The notes: generated from the sequence alone by a model not told the origin. 64,000 bases of DNA from SABY01 sp964593705 (GCA_964593705.1 CAZQIV010000015.1:12927-76926); one strand, 5' to 3'. Numbered from the stretch's first letter, positions 26,587 to 37,870 are shown. Numbers and translations: made by a program.

Positions 26587-29500
26587 TTAGTCTCCTTTAA
26601 TAAACACCTTTTCAGAATAAACTACTTCTCCGGCTACTATCATCACAATATAAATACCGGTTTTCAGATTTACATGAAAAGCGTTTTGTTCTATGCCACT
26701 GATATTCTCCTCCAGGACGGTTTTGCCCATAATATCCGAAATAAGCACTTTTCCTTTTACAGCACCTTTTATGAGGATTTGTTGGCCATGAGCAGAAATT
26801 GAAATATTGCTTTGTTCCATAGTATTTTCCCCGATTCCAACCGTGTTCAAATGGAGTTTAAACCGTTTCTCATCATCATTGATATCCCAGGTAAACTCAT
26901 AAGCTCCTCCCAGATAACTATCGGGATGAAGCTTATGGAATTCTTGTGTTTTGGTGTCTTCCAGGATGGCTTCGGAAATATTTGCAATTTCTTTTATCCT
27001 GATGCTGTACATGCCATTTTCGTCGCTTTGGAAACCAAGCTGGATGTTTTCTGTTTCCGGGCGTACGTCAACCACGAGTTTGTTATTATTGGCGATGCTG
27101 TAAATTTCGGGCATGCCTTGTGTTCCTGAAAATAATTTCCAGGTATCGGTCTAAAGCTCAAATCCTGCCTGCGACTCATTATCGAAAAGCAATAACATAT
27201 CATTCTTCAAACCAACATTATTGCTTGCTTCCAGGCGAATGCCATGGGAAATATTGTCTCCTCCCGATTTATAGTATGATGAAGTGTTTTCATGTGTACG
27301 AGCAGTGTTGTTGATAGTAAAATCCTTTGCAGTAGTTGTGTAAACAAAAAAGCCCTGCATGGGTGGCAGGTATTGTTGTCCGCCGTTTGTAGCGCCACTG
27401 CCGGACCATGTATCATAATGGCTGTTTTCGCTATCCCAGTAATATACTGCACCATAAGTTTCAACCAATACATCCCAGTCGATGGAAGACGGGTACGGAT
27501 TTCCCAGAAGGTTCATTCCATCGTTATCACCACCACCTGCCGATGTCATCGCTATGGTCTTCTCGCCGCTTGTAGGAGTTCCGGTAAAAGTATAAGTTGT
27601 CGCTTTTGATGTCGCCCAGAGGCCATATCCTTGTGCAGGGATAAGTGCGGTTGTGGCTTGTGTTATATCTAACCATTCAGCACTGGCTTCATCCCAGGTT
27701 TGCAGAAAATCGCCATCAAAGGTATTGGCTGTGCTCACATTATTTGGTGCGGAAATTAGGTGCCACACATCCTCACTAATATATCGTTTTATGTCCACCG
27801 TTCCGTTGTTGGTGATTGTGCCGTCTGTGATAAGAGAGCCTGAGCCCGATGCATCACTTTCGACTGTAAGAGATGCTCCATCGTTAATTGTGAGATTGTT
27901 GCAGCTTGCTGTACCGCTAGCTCCGATAATTGGTGCCGATGCCTTGGCTACAGTAGGAATTGTAACATCATAAGGTGAGGATGGAACATCGCTGACATTC
28001 CAGTTTTCTGCTGTGTTCCAGTCTGCGCTTTCAGAACCATCCCATACAATAGTGAATATTCCATCGTACTCATAGGCTCCAATATCTGTTGTGCCATATC
28101 TGTATACACCACGCTGATCGCTTGTTTGTGCGCCGGTATTTGTTCCGGCATCAATAGCAAAACTACCGGAGAGTAAGGCAAGTGTTTGAGATCCGTTTAA
28201 GGTGCTGTTGTCTGCCAGCGTTGTTGAAAGGTTGAGGTTTTGGTTGCCTAAGGCTGTGTTATTTCTGTTCCATGATGTACTTGATGTCCCATCTGCCTTG
28301 TAGTTGTAAAGAATATTCGTTGTAGCGGTAAATTTCCAATTTGAAGGAGAGCCACTTCCAGTTTGATTTTCAATAATATTATATCCATTATCAACCAATG
28401 TTCCTGCACTTTTAACATGATAATCTGATGTGCCGTTGTTTGCGACAACCGTATTGCATATATTCAGTGTGTTCCCATTAATAAATATTCCATCGCCTTC
28501 AGATCCTGTGTTATTACAAATATTGCAGCCCTGTAATGTTACAGTACCAGTTCTATTTGAAATACCACCACCATAACCACCAACAGAACTATTTCCATAA
28601 ATAGTAGGATTAATAAATGTTGAAGTACCTTGATTGAGGAATCCTCCACCCCAGCTACTTGAGCCTGGTGCCGCATTATTACAAATTGTACTGTTTGTTA
28701 CTGTTAGAGTACCATAAATATTATGAATTCCACCTCCGGAAGAATAACTACCTGTTGTACTGTTATTACATATTGTTGAATTTGTTAGGGTAAGTGTTCC
28801 TTTATTTTTAATACCACCTCCCGCGCCCGACTTCTTTCCATGTCGAATTGTAACATCTTTAATCGTAACTATTTTGGAATAATTAATATAAAAAACACGA
28901 TGTGTAGCAGTATTTTCCAGGGCATGTGCCTGGATTATAGTAGCTGCTGCCCCGGCTCCCAGAAAAGTGAGGTCTTTGTTTACCGTGAGTTCAGGTTCGG
29001 TATATGTCCCTTCTGCAATATTGATTATATCCCGATCCTCAGAGGCAGCAATTGCAGCAGTTATAGTCGTGTAATCCCCACCACTTATTGCTACTTCGAC
29101 TTGCTGTATAAAATCTACATCCAAATTACTTTTTGTTGAATTTGTTACTCCGGACGCATCCCCCTCGTTGAAAGCAGTATTGTTGAACGCGATTCGCAGA
29201 TTGGTGATGTCGTTGGTATTGTTACTGTTAGTGGCAGTTCCGGTGAGGGAAACACTTAGCTCTGTATCGCTGTTTTTGGTAATTACCATTGTTAATCCGG
29301 AAGGAACATTTGTTTCGGTGTACTTACTGGTTGCAAAAGTACCAGTACTTCCTGTAAAATAATCTGATTCAGGATATTCTAAAGTAATCGTCAGACTATT
29401 TTCTATAGTTCCATTATTTGCTTCTGATTCTTGAAAAACTTCAGAGTTGTATGCAAGTTTTGCCGATGCTTCTAAACATATGGAGTCGGATAGCCCCCAT

Positions 29501-29792
29501 AATCAACTTCCCAATCTGATAATGGAGGAGTTTCTTGGTTGTCATCTGAGAAATATAATGTCAAACCACCTCCCCATATTTCCCAACGACTATTAGAGCT
29601 TTCATATCTCAAATAATACTCCTCGCCATCTAATTTGTATTGAAGCTTGTTGTTGTATTGGCCGGCTTCAAAATAGAAGCCGTTTGCCCCTTCTCTACCT
29701 GCTTCGCTTACGAGATAACCGGTAGCCATAAGGCTTGTGCTCATGGTTAAGGCCATTAGCAGGGTTAATAATTTTGCTGTTGATTTTTTCAT
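26587..29792 (-). pseudogene. T9SS-sorted beta-helix surface protein with frameshift and amber stop
   Basis: Read from 29792: signal peptide MKKSTAKLLTLLMALTMSTS, then about 85 residues ending GGYPTPYV and a stop at 29472. The family sequence resumes in another frame as LEASAKLAYNSEVFQESEAN, needing one base near 29473-29479. It then runs through a bacterial repeat (NVPSGLTMVITKNSDTELSV) and a right-handed beta-helix with many GGGI turns (choice-of-anchor Q-like, ending FAIDAGTNTGAQTSDQRGVY). At 27151-27153 an in-frame TAG follows AGFEL, and the same frame continues TDTWKLFSGTQGMPEIYSIA to a C-terminal T9SS domain ending at 26587. Intact length would be about 1065 residues. Confidence 0.8.
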
Positions 29793-30058
29793 AATATCAT
29801 TGTTTTAATTTTTTGATAAGATAATTCATTTTTATTCATGAAGTTTTGAAATGAAGTCTGTTAATTTTAATGTGTTTTGAAATAACAACAAAAGTAAATA
29901 TTTTTTTTAGATGTTTTAGTGTGAGGGTGTTATTGCTCGGTGCTGATAGATGGAAAGCGTCAGCCAGCTGGCTGAGATAAATCCACCTGCGATGAAATAA
30001 ATCCTCCTACGTTGGAGGATGGAAAGTTTCACTTCCGTTTTTCCATGCGTTCGGAAAA

Positions 30059-30140
30059 GTCATCCGATGAATAGCGCTTAAGCAAATGACACCTTGCGCA
30101 TGGGAAAATTACTGCTTCCGGGAGTAATTCATCGGATGAC
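30059..30140. repeat. solitary palindrome of the 25919-26514 family
   Basis: An 82-base unit, GTCATCCGATGAAT to ATTCATCGGATGAC, with interior AAGCAAATGACACCTTGCGC as in the array units. It is followed by GAACACCGGT, the start of the usual spacer. It lies 3.5 kb from the array, across the decayed surface-protein gene. The rest of 29793-30058 is AT-rich with no gene. Confidence 0.85.
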
Positions 30141-30159
30141 TGAACACCGGTCTTTTCTT

Positions 30160-30579
30160 CTTAACAATACTATTATTGTGATAACAGTTGCAATGGTAAT
30201 CATAATAATTGCCCAGATTTCAGGGGATATACCAAAGCTGTTCCAGTTATATTTGATGATGCCAGGCGAAAATCCAGGCCATGTTGGCCAGCGAAGAAAC
30301 GAAAAATCAAATATCAATCCGGTACAAAAACTTGTTTCGCGGGATGTTGCTTTCGCCAAAAATTCCTTTCGACTAATACACCGTAAAAAGGATGAGCAGT
30401 AAATAAATGATGCCCCATATCGAAAATGTGAATCCGGCAAGTATAAAAAGGCTCGGGTACAAATCGGATAATTCTCCGGTGTTTTTCCCGGCGATGGGCA
30501 AGGCATTGGCCAAAATATTTATGGTGATCACCCCAAGTAGCCCAATGATATTAAGTATTTGATAGGTTTTTATTTTCAT
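30160..30579 (-). pseudogene. TspO/tryptophan-rich-sensory-like membrane protein, decayed
   Basis: The frame from the ATG at 30579 reads MKIKTYQILNIIGLLGVITI, then LYPSLFILAGFTFSIWGIIY and LLLILFTVY, after which there is a stop. The same frame continues SKGIFGESNIPRNKFLYRID, a second stop, FFVSSLANMAWIFAWHHQI, then a third stop. SLANMAWIFAWH and the helix pattern recall the TspO/MBR-like proteins of Bacteroidota. At least three in-frame stops make it non-functional. The exact family is tentative. Confidence 0.6.
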
Positions 30580-30803
30580 TTTTTTATATAATAGCCACTG
30601 ATGCACGGATAAAATTGAATTATTCATTTCCCCCGAATGATCGGGGCAAACGTGGGTGTTAATAATTAGCTATGCCTGCCCGCCCTCATGGCGGAAGTAT
30701 TTCATGTTTTTAAAAAATAGCCACGCCTGTCCCGATTTTTCGGGAAATGCACGGATAAAAAATAATGTTAACAACAAATAACCCAATAACGAATAACCAT
30801 TTA

Positions 30804-32924
30804 CTATTTTCCTTTTCTTTCCCACACGGTAAAATTCGACAACGTGTGCTGGAATTTATTTTGGGTTTCACGAATTACAAAAGGCACTTTAAATGGCTCG
30901 GCGATGCACTTGAAATGCTTGTCAAGGTGGCGGTGCAATCCATCGAGGGTGGTAACGGGTTCGCCGTCCTCTTTGTAGCCGCCCAGCCATTTTTCGCGTT
31001 TGGTGTATTCTGCCAGCCAGGTGTAGGGTGAGGCAATTACAAGGATGCCGCCGGGATTTAATCGCCCGGAGATCATCTCCAGAAACTTGCCGGGATCATA
31101 GAGCCTGTCGATAAGGTTGCCGGCGAAGATCAGATCGTAGTTTGTAAAATGTGGTTTAAGGTTTACAGCATCGGCCTGGAAAAATTCGACTTTCTTTTCC
31201 AAACCCTTAAAACCAAATTCCTCCATCGAAACTTCGTGGTACGAAACCAGTTCGCCTTCTTCGGGCAGCACATAGTGGATATATCCTTTTTCGATGAGTT
31301 CATCTGCAATTTTTATAAAGCGTGCCGAAAAATCGAGCCCGGTTACCTTATCGAATTTACGTGCCAGTTCAAAGGTTGACCGTCCGGTAGCACAACCCAG
31401 GTCGAGGGCTCGTTTCATTGGGCAACCTTCCATATATTTTAAGCAAATTTCGGCTGAATTTTTAGGGAAGTTGGGAACATCATAGTATTCCTTGCCATAG
31501 TGGGATTCGCAATACTGCGAAACCAAAGCATCGGTTTCGTAAACATCTTCGCGTACTTTTACCGGTGCATCACTCTGGATATATCTAAAACCTGCATGTT
31601 GGAAAAAATGCCTGCGGAAGGCATACCGCGCATCAAGGGTGGCTTCATTTCCGGTGGAAATCCACGATCCGCCTTTTATGATATTGTGTTTGGTGTCGAA
31701 GGTAGGGGTTGAAAAATCGTCGTATAAGGGATGAACCTCAAAGCCCGGGAAACCGGAAATGGGCGTTTCGGTCCATTGCCACACGTTGCCAACTACATCG
31801 TAGAAGTCGTTAAATTTAAAGGTATCAACCGGTACTGAGGAGGCAGCTACTTCAAGGTTGATATTACCGGGAGCTTTGTCCCAATTATGTAGATCGGGTA
31901 CCTTTTGCAAATCCCGGAAATATGTCCATTCTTCTTCGGTGGGTAGCCTGAATGTTTGGCCGGTTTTTTTACTCTTCCAGTTGGTGAAGGCTTTTGCTTC
32001 CAGTTGGTTCACTTCTACTGGCCAGTTCCAGGGCATGTCGATAATTTCGGCCATAGTGCGGAATTTCCAGCTTCCGTCATTTTGTTTTATCCACCATAAT
32101 GGGTGGATGACCTTTTTAAAGTTGCGCCAGTTCCAGCCTTCTTCAGTCCAATATTCCTGAGTTTCGTAAGCATTATCCTCAACAAATTCAAGAAACTCAC
32201 CGTTTGACACCAGGAATTTCGAGGCTTTGAAAGGGTGGATTTCTTCGCTTATTTTACCATATTCATTATCCCAGCCGTAAAGGGCATGATCCCGTGTTTT
32301 TCCAAGTGTTACTTCGCCACCGGGCACTTCAATTAATTGGTTTTCGGGAGCTTTGCCCCAGTGCTCATGGATTTTCCACAAGGGATGTTTTTTAAGCTGT
32401 TCGATGGGAAGCTGGCGGATGAGCACCGATGAAGTTTCGAGGTGGATGCGTTCGTGTTCGATTCCCATAAGGATAGGCCACCAGGGGCTTTCCCAATTGA
32501 TGGGTATGTCGAGGGGCAGGGTGTTAATCAAATGATCAATCACTTTGCGTACTTCATCACGGTAATCCTGAACTTCCTTAATTGTTGGCCAGTCGTAGTG
32601 TTTATCATTTAAATCATCCCACGACATTTCGTCAACACCAATGGCGAAAGTGGATTCGAAACCGGGGTTTACGCGTTGGTCGATGAGCTTGGCAAGAATG
32701 AGCTTGTTGATAAAAAATGTTGCCGTATGTCCAAAATAAAAAACCAGTGGATGACGCAAGGGATCGGCACGCATGTAATATGCCTCATCGCTGCTAAGTA
32801 CTTCGAAAAGTTTCTCGTAAACATCGTAAGTTTCATGAAAGTAAGCGAGGATTTCATTTCGCTTTTCTTCGGGGTTTCCATTATTTAAAATGATTGTTTT
32901 TGTAATTAATGTTGATGTCGTCAT
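30804..32924 (-). CDS. ovoA: 5-histidylcysteine sulfoxide synthase/ovothiol synthase OvoA
   Basis: Non-heme iron enzyme joining cysteine to histidine C5 with O2. The C-terminal SAM domain then N-methylates the product in ovothiol biosynthesis. From the ATG at 32924 it is 706 residues. An N-terminal DinB-like domain has iron-ligand candidates in YFGHTATFF and IEHERIHLETSS. The middle FGE-sulfatase-like domain contains GGEVTLGKTRDHALYGWDNE and the GNVWQWTETP and IIKGGSW motifs. The C-terminal methyltransferase has LDLGCATGRSTFELA. The three-domain order distinguishes OvoA from EgtB. It stands alone between repeat regions. An oxygen-dependent thiol-antioxidant gene in an apparently anaerobic organism is notable. 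Confidence 0.88.
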   Translation of the reverse strand: MTTSTLITKTIILNNGNPEEKRNEILAYFHETYDVYEKLFEVLSSDEAYYMRADPLRHPLVFYFGHTATFFINKLILAKLIDQRVNPGFESTFAIGVDEMSWDDLNDKHYDWPTIKEVQDYRDEVRKVIDHLINTLPLDIPINWESPWWPILMGIEHERIHLETSSVLIRQLPIEQLKKHPLWKIHEHWGKAPENQLIEVPGGEVTLGKTRDHALYGWDNEYGKISEEIHPFKASKFLVSNGEFLEFVEDNAYETQEYWTEEGWNWRNFKKVIHPLWWIKQNDGSWKFRTMAEIIDMPWNWPVEVNQLEAKAFTNWKSKKTGQTFRLPTEEEWTYFRDLQKVPDLHNWDKAPGNINLEVAASSVPVDTFKFNDFYDVVGNVWQWTETPISGFPGFEVHPLYDDFSTPTFDTKHNIIKGGSWISTGNEATLDARYAFRRHFFQHAGFRYIQSDAPVKVREDVYETDALVSQYCESHYGKEYYDVPNFPKNSAEICLKYMEGCPMKRALDLGCATGRSTFELARKFDKVTGLDFSARFIKIADELIEKGYIHYVLPEEGELVSYHEVSMEEFGFKGLEKKVEFFQADAVNLKPHFTNYDLIFAGNLIDRLYDPGKFLEMISGRLNPGGILVIASPYTWLAEYTKREKWLGGYKEDGEPVTTLDGLHRHLDKHFKCIAEPFKVPFVIRETQNKFQHTLSNFTVWERKGK

Positions 32925-33402
32925 AAATATTATTTTTTCAGTTTCATTACTATTTTTAAACAAGTCATTTACAACATTGCAGCTGCTTTAGCGCAGGCTG
33001 CGGCAGGCCCGCCTTGCCTAGCGAAGGCTCTTGTTTCCGGCGTGGCAGGCCCGCCTTGCCGAGCGAAAGCCCAGGCTGCCGGCGCGGCAGGGATTGAAGC
33101 GACACCCCAACGAAGTGGCTGCTGATGTTTTTGTTGGTGGGTGGCGGCTGACAGATCCCGCAACTGCGGGACCGCACCACCTACAAAAACACAGCAGGCA
33201 CAAGTTGGGTACAGCGAAAAGCCCGCCAGGCCGCCCAAAAAAAACCAAACAAGGTGATCATGTAAAAATTATGGTGTATTCCTGTTTTGGTTTGTCCAAG
33301 TTAGTTGGCAAAATTTATAAATGCATATTTTGCAATTAAGAGCTTTATTATTTATCTTCCTTTCATATTAACGTCAATGCATTTTAAATTTTGCTTGGGT
33401 AC

Positions 33403-33449
33403 CTTATCTCTAATATTCTGCCATTTTTTGGCAGAATATTAGAGATAAG
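33403..33449. repeat. perfect 21-base-arm hairpin in the 32925-33702 gap
   Basis: Arms CTTATCTCTAATATTCTGCC and its exact complement are separated by a T-rich loop. The gap also contains two near-copies of GCAGGCCCGCCTTGCC (33003-33060), part of the dispersed GC-rich intergenic repeat also seen at 37180, 55140, 59730 and 60870. The rest has no recognisable gene. Confidence 0.75.
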
Positions 33450-33702
33450 AGCCTAACAACGTTTTGTATTGATTGTTTAAGATTTTTCGCTACAATAAAT
33501 TAAAACAAACACATTGAAACTTCATATTTTTGGAGCTTAAACAAAATGATAATTTTTCTGTTTTCACTATTAAAGAAAGCAAACATAACATAAAAAAATA
33601 AATTTAATTAGTATGGACTGGTATTTTGCAGCATTGATTGTACCTGCACCTTTTTTGTACTGCGAAGAGGTGTTTGGAAAAAATACGGAAAAGGCAGCGT
33701 AA

Positions 33703-34361
33703 ATGAAACACATTACAATATTTTGGTTTCGCAGATATTTGCGAATAGAAGATAATGCGGGTTTATACCGTGCATTGTAAGAAAGGGGAAATGTGCTTCC
33801 CCTTTTTATTTTTGATGCGGATATTATTGATAAGCTGGAGTATAAAAAGGATAAACGTATTTCGTTTATTTATGATCAGGTGAAGCGGATTAAAAAGGAG
33901 TTTGAAGCGAAGGTATCTTCACTATTGGTTAAATGCGGCAGGCCTTGTGCAAAGGAAAAACCGGCTACCCTATTGTGGATGCCGGAATGCATCAACTGAA
34001 CGAAACCGATTTTATGCACAACAGGGTGCGGATGATTGTGGCCAGTTTCCTGGTGAAGCATCTGTTGATCGACTGGCGCTGGGGTGAAGCTTATTTTGCC
34101 AAAAAATTGCTGGACTTTGAATTGTCATCGAATAACGGGGGGTGGCAGTGGGCAGCAAGTTCGGGATGCGATGCTGTGCCATATTTCAGGGTTTACAACC
34201 CGGAACGGCAAACCAAAAAGTTTGACCCTGATTTAAAATATATCAAAAGGTGGGTTCCTGAATTTCTGGATCTGAATTATCCCAAACCAATCGTTGATCA
34301 TAAATTTGCCCGCGAAAGGGTGCTGAAAGAGTATAAACGAGCTTTGGCTGAGGGGGAGTAA
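33703..34361 (+). pseudogene. phr: deoxyribodipyrimidine photolyase remnant (in-frame stop and large deletion)
   Basis: Starts MKHITIFWFRRYLRIEDNAG. After LYRAL a TAA (33778-33780) interrupts the frame, which then continues ERGNVLPLFIFDADIIDKLE and KRISFIYDQVKRIKKEFEAK up to SSLLVKCGRP. The next recognisable part, in another frame, is GKTGYPIVDAGMHQLNETDF and MHNRVRMIVASFLVKHLLID, then NNGGWQWAASSGCDAVPYFR. These are the FAD-binding C-terminal blocks of class I photolyases. About 230 residues of the middle are missing from a usual length near 430. DNA-repair function is surely lost. Confidence 0.88.
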
Positions 34362-34390
34362 AAGTGGGAGAAGTTGTGGGGTTGTTGAGT

Positions 34391-34534
34391 TATTGTCGGT
34401 CTTTAAAGTAACTTTTATAAAAATATAAGATTTCAGATTAACCCGCCTTGCCGCCTGGTGTGGCTCATGCTTAGGCGAGGCAGGCGATTTTAGATTTAAG
34501 ATGTTGGTGATACTCAATAAAATCTAAAATCTCC
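34391..34534. repeat. partial TIR element with the 116-base repeat, copy 4
   Basis: TATTGTCGGTCTTTAAAGT (34391-34409) resembles the left inverted repeat of the elements at 7484 and 7685. Bases 34419-34534 match 7515-7630 over 116 bases. No matching right end is found before 34708, so this copy looks truncated. The remaining gap to 34708 has GAGGAG/CTCC-type repeats only. Confidence 0.75.
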
Positions 34535-34708
34535 TCCATAGGAGTCCTTCGGGCGATCGACTGCCTTGACGACTCTTGAGCTATTTTGGGCAACTCGCTT
34601 TGCCATCAAGGCGAGCTATTCTGGTTAATCTTCTACGTAGGAGTTCTTCGGACATTCTAAAATTATTTAGAAGGCCGGTAAGTTACAAAACTGTTTGTCG
34701 GGGTTGAA

Positions 34709-36765
34709 TTATTTCTTCGAATCGGCTGCCATGATATCCAGGAACGTATCTTCGTAGTATTCCATTACTTGCACAGAACCGACTTTGGAAAAATGGTCAA
34801 CATCGCTGAAATAGATATTATTCCCCACCTGGCTATTGCATGTGCCATCTTCGCAGAAAGGTTCAGATGGGTCGATAAAATAGAAGTTATCTTTAGCTTC
34901 GAAATAATCCTTCATGAAATTATTCATATCTATGGCCGATTGCCCTTCCTGAAACGAATTTGAAACAGGTGAAATAAATGACAGGTAGGAGGGCTTAAGT
35001 AACTTATCGATGTAATTTAAATTCCCTGCCCGAACAGGAGATTCGCCGATGATGATAATTTTCCTGTCCTTTCCTAAAACATTCCTAAACTTTTCTATTT
35101 TTTCGCAAAGTAGATGATAGCCATCCTTTCTTTCTAATAAATCAGGATCGATTTCTTCGCCGGTTTTTTCATCAATTGCTAAACAGGTCGAAAACAGACG
35201 AAACCTCCAATAATAGCTAAGAACCAGTGGAGCACCCGGGTTTTGTTCCAGTAGCTTCATTTTTGATCTTATTACCGAATCGGCATCAAGTGTACATTTG
35301 TCATTGGTCGAAACCATCTCAGGCAAAACAAAACAACTCACATAAGAAATATGCACTTTCATGCCATGTTTTTTCACCAGTATCGAATCCAGTCCGGCCG
35401 CAAAATGCCCCGAATGGCTGTCGCCCAGCCACACCATATCAATGGTGTCCCTGGGGTTTTGTTTGTTTTCTATTTCCGATTCAAATTTATAATATGCCCC
35501 ACCCCAATTGGTATAGTGATATTTAATGGGAACGCCGATTTCTTCGATCAGTTCAAGGTTCTTATCATCAAGCCTCCATATCCAGCCCTCATTACCTGTA
35601 ACATCTTTTTTAATGGCATAAGATCCTCCAATAAAAAGCAAAAAGATAAAGCCCATCTTAGCGTAATCCAGTTTGATGTTTTTAAATGTATTCCGCCTGA
35701 ATGGAGTTTCGTAATATTTGTAAACAATTAACGAAATTCCAATGGATAGCAAAAATAAAACCAGGCCGCTGAAAAAATTTAAAGGTTGGTCGTAAAGGTG
35801 TTTGTAATAAACAACAACCGGCCAGTGAAACAGGTAAATTGTATAACTGGCATTTCCGATTTCACGGAGCATATTGTTATAAAAAAACCATTTAAAATAT
35901 TTGGATTGCGGTGCAATAATGAGCAGCGAAATTCCCAGGCAGGGAATGATGTTTAAAATGCTTAGAAAGGTAAGTCTATCGTCAAATAAAATTCCCGGTA
36001 AAACAATGAGCAGAAAACCCAAAGTTATAATCATGCCTTTGGTTTTTTCGCTTTTTATGTGGATTTCGGGAAGAAAAACCAGGAGTGCCCCCATAAGGAA
36101 TTCGTAAGTTCGGAAGGGTAGCAAATAAAACAGAAATGACTGCAAATCGGTTGGGGATTCGGGATGTCGGGAAAAGAAATTCAGGATGTTTTCAGAAATG
36201 CCATTGGCATTGATGTATAAAGTTGCTACAATTGTTATTATCGATAATAGTAGGATGAGGATGTAGGTTTTGAATTTGCGAAATCCTTTCAAAACAAGAA
36301 CAATGTAAGAGGCCAGATAAAATAATATTGTTCCTCCACCGAAAGCGACCAGGTATGCAGCAAGGGTTTTAATTTGGCTGCTGTATCAAAATAGCCTGAC
36401 TCTCCGAGAAAGTAAAAATTTGACAAAGCAATCGATCCCGCGAAAATCGAATCGGTGAGCCCGATAAGGTCTGATGGGGATAAAAGCAGAAATCCAAAAA
36501 TAAAAACAAAAATTGACGTTAAAAAATAAGATGGCAATAGTCTTTTGACCCTACGATAATAAAACCTGGTAAAATTAAATGCCTGGGTGCTTGTATATTC
36601 GTGGTTAATGTTGCGGGTAATTAAAAACCCGCTGATGACAAAAAACACATCCACACCCAAAAATCCTCCTTTAAAAAAGGTAATGTCGAGGTGGAAAAGC
36701 AATACAAGCAATACTGCAAGCGCTCTTAACGAATCAATATGATCGAGGTATTTTAATTTGGGCAT
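34709..36765 (-). pseudogene. acyltransferase 3 (OafA-type) with SGNH domain, one-base frameshift
   Basis: Membrane O-acyltransferase of surface polysaccharides. From 36765: YLDHIDSLRALAVLLVLLFH, GFLGVDVFFVISGFLITRNI, then LLHTWSLSVEEQYYFIWPLT, which is the N-terminal half of the acyltransferase-3 domain. The frame stops at 36289. The other half is open from 36292 in a different frame (KGFRKFKTYILILLLSIITI) and continues through the remaining helices. A periplasmic SGNH-like domain follows with VWLGDSHSGHFAAGLDSILV and DVDHFSKVGS (Asp-x-x-His). One extra T in GTTTTGAAAG near 36290-36296 would join them. If translated separately, the halves are unlikely to work. Confidence 0.82.
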
Positions 36766-37128
36766 GGAAAAAAGTTAAGCCTTTATGCCGGCTAATTTTG
36801 GAGAGATAAAAAAAGGTTAACTAATCTGAACATTCTGCAATAATAGTATTGTTAAAATTTTAATATCAAGGTTTAGCGATAACAAATTGTAATTTCTGAT
36901 TATTTTGAAACGCAAAAGTAGAATTATATTTTTTATAGCAGAAATTTGTTGAAGATTTGCAGCGTGTGCAAAGGCTGATCTTTTCGAGAGTTAACCCAAA
37001 ATTTTTGGGCATAATGAGGCAATGTTGAGTGAAGCAGCCTGCCCCGTTTTTTCGGGGAAATCCCGCCCTTGCGGGAACATTATGGAATAGATTTCTCCCT
37101 CCAAAACTTGCTATGCTGCGTTTTTCAA

Positions 37129-37265
37129 GTACTAATGACAACTTTTTGCAAAACGTTGAAAAACTAACTGTTAAACAGACCCCCGCCTTGCTCGCCTCGC
37201 TGGAGTCTTGGCGAAGCGGGCCGCGAGACAGGTAATCAACTTGTTACAAAAACTTGTCATTGGTA
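37129..37265. repeat. inverted-repeat module in the 36766-37411 gap
   Basis: TACTAATGACAACTTTTTGC (from 37129) and its near complement ending at 37265 flank a GC-rich core (CCCCGCCTTGCTCGCCTCGC at about 37180). The core recurs, in either orientation, at 55130-55165 and 60870-60905. The rest of this 646-base gap has no gene that I can see. Confidence 0.55.
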
Positions 37266-37411
37266 GGAGCTTGCGACTGAAAGACCTGTCCAGCAACATG
37301 TACTCCAGCTTCTTACCAATACTTGCCATTAGTATATTTAACAAATTGATGCTCTATTAAACATTTTTGCATAGATTTTTCTTTTATCCTTGTAAACTAA
37401 AAATTAATACA

Positions 37412-37870
37412 ATGAAGATAAAAGTTGGCTCAACGATTCCATTTTTTGTTTTACCCGATCAGGATGGAAACAATGTTGAGATCAAAGATAAAATTGGGAA
37501 AACCAATCTTGTGATTTATTTTTATCCAAAAGATGATACCCCGGGTTGCACTGCCGAAGCATGTACGTTTCGCGATCAGTTTGTTGATTTTCAGGATGCC
37601 GGGGCTGAAGTCATTGGGATCAGCTCCGATTCGGTTCAATCGCACAAAAAATTTGCTGAGAAACACCGTCTTCCATTCCGACTCTTGAGCGATATCAACA
37701 AAAAGGTCAGGAAATCTTTTGGTGTGCCAGCCAATATGTTGGGACCCATTCCGGGAAGAGTAACTTATGTTATCGATAAACAAGGTGTGGTGAAGCATGT
37801 TTTTAACTCACAATTGAATGCCGCAAAACATGTTGAAGATGCTATTTCGGTATTGAAGCGCTTGGATTAG
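37412..37870 (+). CDS. bcp: thioredoxin-dependent peroxiredoxin, BCP type
   Basis: Reduces hydroperoxides with electrons from thioredoxin. The protein starts MKIKVGSTIPF at 37412 and is 152 residues, the normal length. The extension from 37367 has no family support. Peroxidatic Cys46 and resolving Cys51 lie in the motif DDTPGCTAEACTFRD, spaced by four residues as in atypical BCP enzymes. FGVPANMLGPIPGRVTYVID near residue 115 is also typical. It is followed by the tandem repeats at 37871. Confidence 0.93.
   Translation: MKIKVGSTIPFFVLPDQDGNNVEIKDKIGKTNLVIYFYPKDDTPGCTAEACTFRDQFVDFQDAGAEVIGISSDSVQSHKKFAEKHRLPFRLLSDINKKVRKSFGVPANMLGPIPGRVTYVIDKQGVVKHVFNSQLNAAKHVEDAISVLKRLD

Noticed and set aside
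30094..30402. Plus-strand ORF over the TspO-like remnant
   Set aside because: The recognisable membrane-protein sequence is on the minus strand, and this frame is its shadow.
33031..33339. Protein-coding ORF in the 32925-33702 gap
   Set aside because: It runs through GC-rich repeats found elsewhere in intergenic DNA and shows no family resemblance.
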